A stretch of DNA of 7,265 nucleotides. Origin: Candidatus Aerophobus profundus SCGC AAA252-L23. GTDB lineage: Bacteria > Aerophobota > Aerophobia > Aerophobales > Aerophobaceae. This document shows, piece after piece, positions 6,137-7,265 of this stretch. Numbering within the stretch: the stretch's first letter is position 1; every line of letters starts with the position of its first letter. Position numbers and translations under genes: made by a program. The notes beneath the pieces are model-generated. The model saw nothing but the letters and a program-made list of their open reading frames with translations. It ran no database searches and had not been told where the DNA came from. The DNA is taken from positions 1,737 to 9,001 of the forward strand of contig AQRW01000150.1 of assembly GCA_000402295.1 (NCBI GenBank), written 5' to 3'.

Positions 6137-7159
6137 TAAAAAGGGGACAGTTCTCTTTTTCCCGTCCCCTTTTGCGGATAAACCTGGAGCAATGGCTTTT
6201 TTGGGACACTTGTCCACACATTCCCCGCAGAGCAGACATTCTGAAGACCGGACAGTGGGAGACTTGCCGGCGATAGCCCCGATGGGGCAGGCTCTCTCAC
6301 AGAGCCCGCAACTGGCACACCGGGAGCTCACTTTTATCCTGAAGAAGCTCACCCTTGAGATAATCCCCAGGAAGGCTCCCAGAGGACAGAAATAGCGACA
6401 GAAAGGGCGGTACATTATCAGGGAAAGGCCGGCAAAGATTACCGTGATAGCAATGGACAAAGGAAGACCTCCCCAAGTAAAGAGTGGATTGAAGGGTGTA
6501 TAGCCTTGGAGAATGATCTGCCCGGTGCTCAAAACCCGTACTACCAAATATCCGAGGACCATATATTTAATCAGTCGCAGATAACGACTCCAGCTACGGG
6601 GAAGTTCCCTTCTGATTCTCTTAAGATGGAGTAATTCCTGGATGGCTCCGAAAGGACAAACATAACCACAGAAAATTCTTCCTCCAATTAAGGTCGGTAC
6701 TACCAGAGCCCCTAAAAAAAGAATCAGATAACCAGTTTGCCATTTTAGAAATAGATTCTGTACGGCGGTCAGGGGGCAGAGAAATCCCCCCAGATAAAAT
6801 CCTAATATCATCACCGAAGTTAACAATAAGATCTTTCTATACTTATACCAGCGCTTGACAATGATAATTGAGGCGACAGCCGTAAATGCCAGTAGCATAA
6901 TCAGCTTAAGTAGCTGATTATGAACAAAGTAATCCCCTCCATCTCTTGTCTTATTAGATGGAGAGGCAAAATCTCTCTGGGGAGGGGCAAAATTGTTTCC
7001 AGTGTCAGAAGAGGTAAATGAATCTCGGGAGTCAAAAGCGGAACTGTTCTGACTCGAGGAAAAATCCCCCGCCTCTGTGGGCAAAGCAAAAGACGCGAGA
7101 CCCATCAGGATAAACAGCACAACCACCAGGGATAAGATTATCTTTCTGTTCCTTTTCAT
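6098..7159 (-). CDS. NapH/CcoG-like membrane 4Fe-4S (polyferredoxin) protein
   Basis: 353 residues. An N-terminal hydrophobic segment (about 8-28, signal or anchor) is followed by a Ser/Asp-rich linker (31-75), then membrane segments at roughly 82-101, 109-126, 143-160, 194-210 and 231-250. Two CxxxCP loops (FCGYVCPFGA, Cys164/Cys168; FCRYFCPLGA, Cys254/Cys258) define the NapH/NosR/CcoG-type membrane core. A ferredoxin tail holds two 4Fe-4S motifs, Cys281-284-287-291 with CP, and Cys308-311-314-318 with CP. A further GFLCPL with a single Cys128 precedes the first loop. Proteins of this type relay electrons between the membrane and a periplasmic or cytoplasmic partner; the partner here is unknown and no FMN-binding or oxidoreductase gene is in view. 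The ATG at 7157-7159 has AAGGAG at 7170-7175. The C-terminus from about residue 329 is encoded by a palindromic repeat and then by antisense of recO, so it is probably non-ancestral. Confidence 0.85.
   Translation of the reverse strand: MKRNRKIILSLVVVLFILMGLASFALPTEAGDFSSSQNSSAFDSRDSFTSSDTGNNFAPPQRDFASPSNKTRDGGDYFVHNQLLKLIMLLAFTAVASIIIVKRWYKYRKILLLTSVMILGFYLGGFLCPLTAVQNLFLKWQTGYLILFLGALVVPTLIGGRIFCGYVCPFGAIQELLHLKRIRRELPRSWSRYLRLIKYMVLGYLVVRVLSTGQIILQGYTPFNPLFTWGGLPLSIAITVIFAGLSLIMYRPFCRYFCPLGAFLGIISRVSFFRIKVSSRCASCGLCERACPIGAIAGKSPTVRSSECLLCGECVDKCPKKAIAPGLSAKGDGKKRTVPFLLLFGKLFQKFIT
6139..6173. repeat. Palindromic element AAAAGGGGAC...GTCCCCTTTT at the convergent junction
   Basis: Ten-base perfect inverted arms (6139-6148 and 6164-6173) enclose a 15-base loop. 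It starts three bases after the recO stop. The A-rich/GC stem/T-rich layout could act as a terminator for recR-recO, but there is no long T run. GGGGACAG followed by a T-rich loop resembles dispersed REP-like elements I remember from other bacterial genomes (from memory, unverified). On the minus strand it lies inside the coding region of the NapH-like gene and encodes residues 329-341. Confidence 0.65.
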
Positions 7160-7191
7160 CGGTCATTTTCTCCTTATTGGTCTCAAGAGAA

Positions 7192-7262
7192 GGGAGGCTA
7201 AAGCCTCCCCTACCCAATAGAACAAGGACTTTCTCCATGGGTAGGGGCGACTTCAGTCGCCC
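7192..7262. repeat. Compound inverted-repeat (REP/BIME-like) element
   Basis: Two near-perfect hairpins, GGGAGGCTAAAGCCTCCC (7192-7209) and GGGCGACTTCAGTCGCCC (7245-7262), each have 8-base stems and 2-base loops. Between them are 10-base inverted arms CCCCTACCCA (7207-7216) and TGGGTAGGGG (7238-7247) around a 21-base spacer. It lies 33 bases upstream of the NapH-like start codon, so it occupies that gene's promoter or leader region. The element may continue past the right edge. Confidence 0.75.
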
Positions 7263-7265
7263 TGG

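Noticed and set aside
6139..6173. Confident intrinsic terminator for both convergent transcripts
   Set aside because: The loop is 15 bases, there is no long T run, and on the minus strand it lies before the stop codon of the gene it would terminate; kept as a repeat only.

Overview
The window looks like a piece of an uncultured, probably anaerobic bacterial chromosome with moderate-to-low GC. The grounds are two proteins of the uroporphyrinogen-decarboxylase (URO-D)/corrinoid methyltransferase superfamily, a NapH-type polyferredoxin membrane protein, RecR and RecO, good sigma70-type promoters, and palindromic intergenic repeats. I cannot place it in a phylum from sequence alone.

Layout. Positions 1-3553 are read on the minus strand. 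A promoter at 3603-3630 leads into a secreted three-part protein (2522-3553). This is followed by a complete URO-D family protein (1251-2420) and, after a 572-base gap, the N-terminal 226 codons of a second URO-D family protein that runs off the left edge (1-678). The gap carries a plus-strand scrap of a FeoB-like G domain. Positions 3583-4637 form a disturbed zone. A diverged direct repeat of about 102 bases (copies at 3583-3684 and 4535-4637) encloses a frameshifted fragment of a metallo-beta-lactamase-fold gene (plus strand) and a short DUF4097-like SGDI-repeat protein (minus strand). From 4682 rightwards a promoter serves recR-recO (plus), two proteins of the RecFOR recombination-repair pathway. 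These converge on, and overlap the 3' end of, a NapH-like 4Fe-4S membrane protein (minus, 6098-7159). Palindromic elements lie at that convergent junction and just upstream of the NapH-like gene, at the right edge.

How it works together. recR and recO are a clear functional pair. The two URO-D proteins and the secreted protein share a strand and may be co-transcribed in part, but no corrinoid protein or other partner is visible, so no pathway can be assigned. The SGDI protein and the secreted protein have related upstream sequences and could share regulation.

I do not see a convincing new multi-gene system. The most interesting items are the duplicated promoter-bearing repeat, the unusual architecture of the secreted protein, the two gene remnants, and a palindrome that appears to have rewritten the C-terminus of the NapH-like protein.
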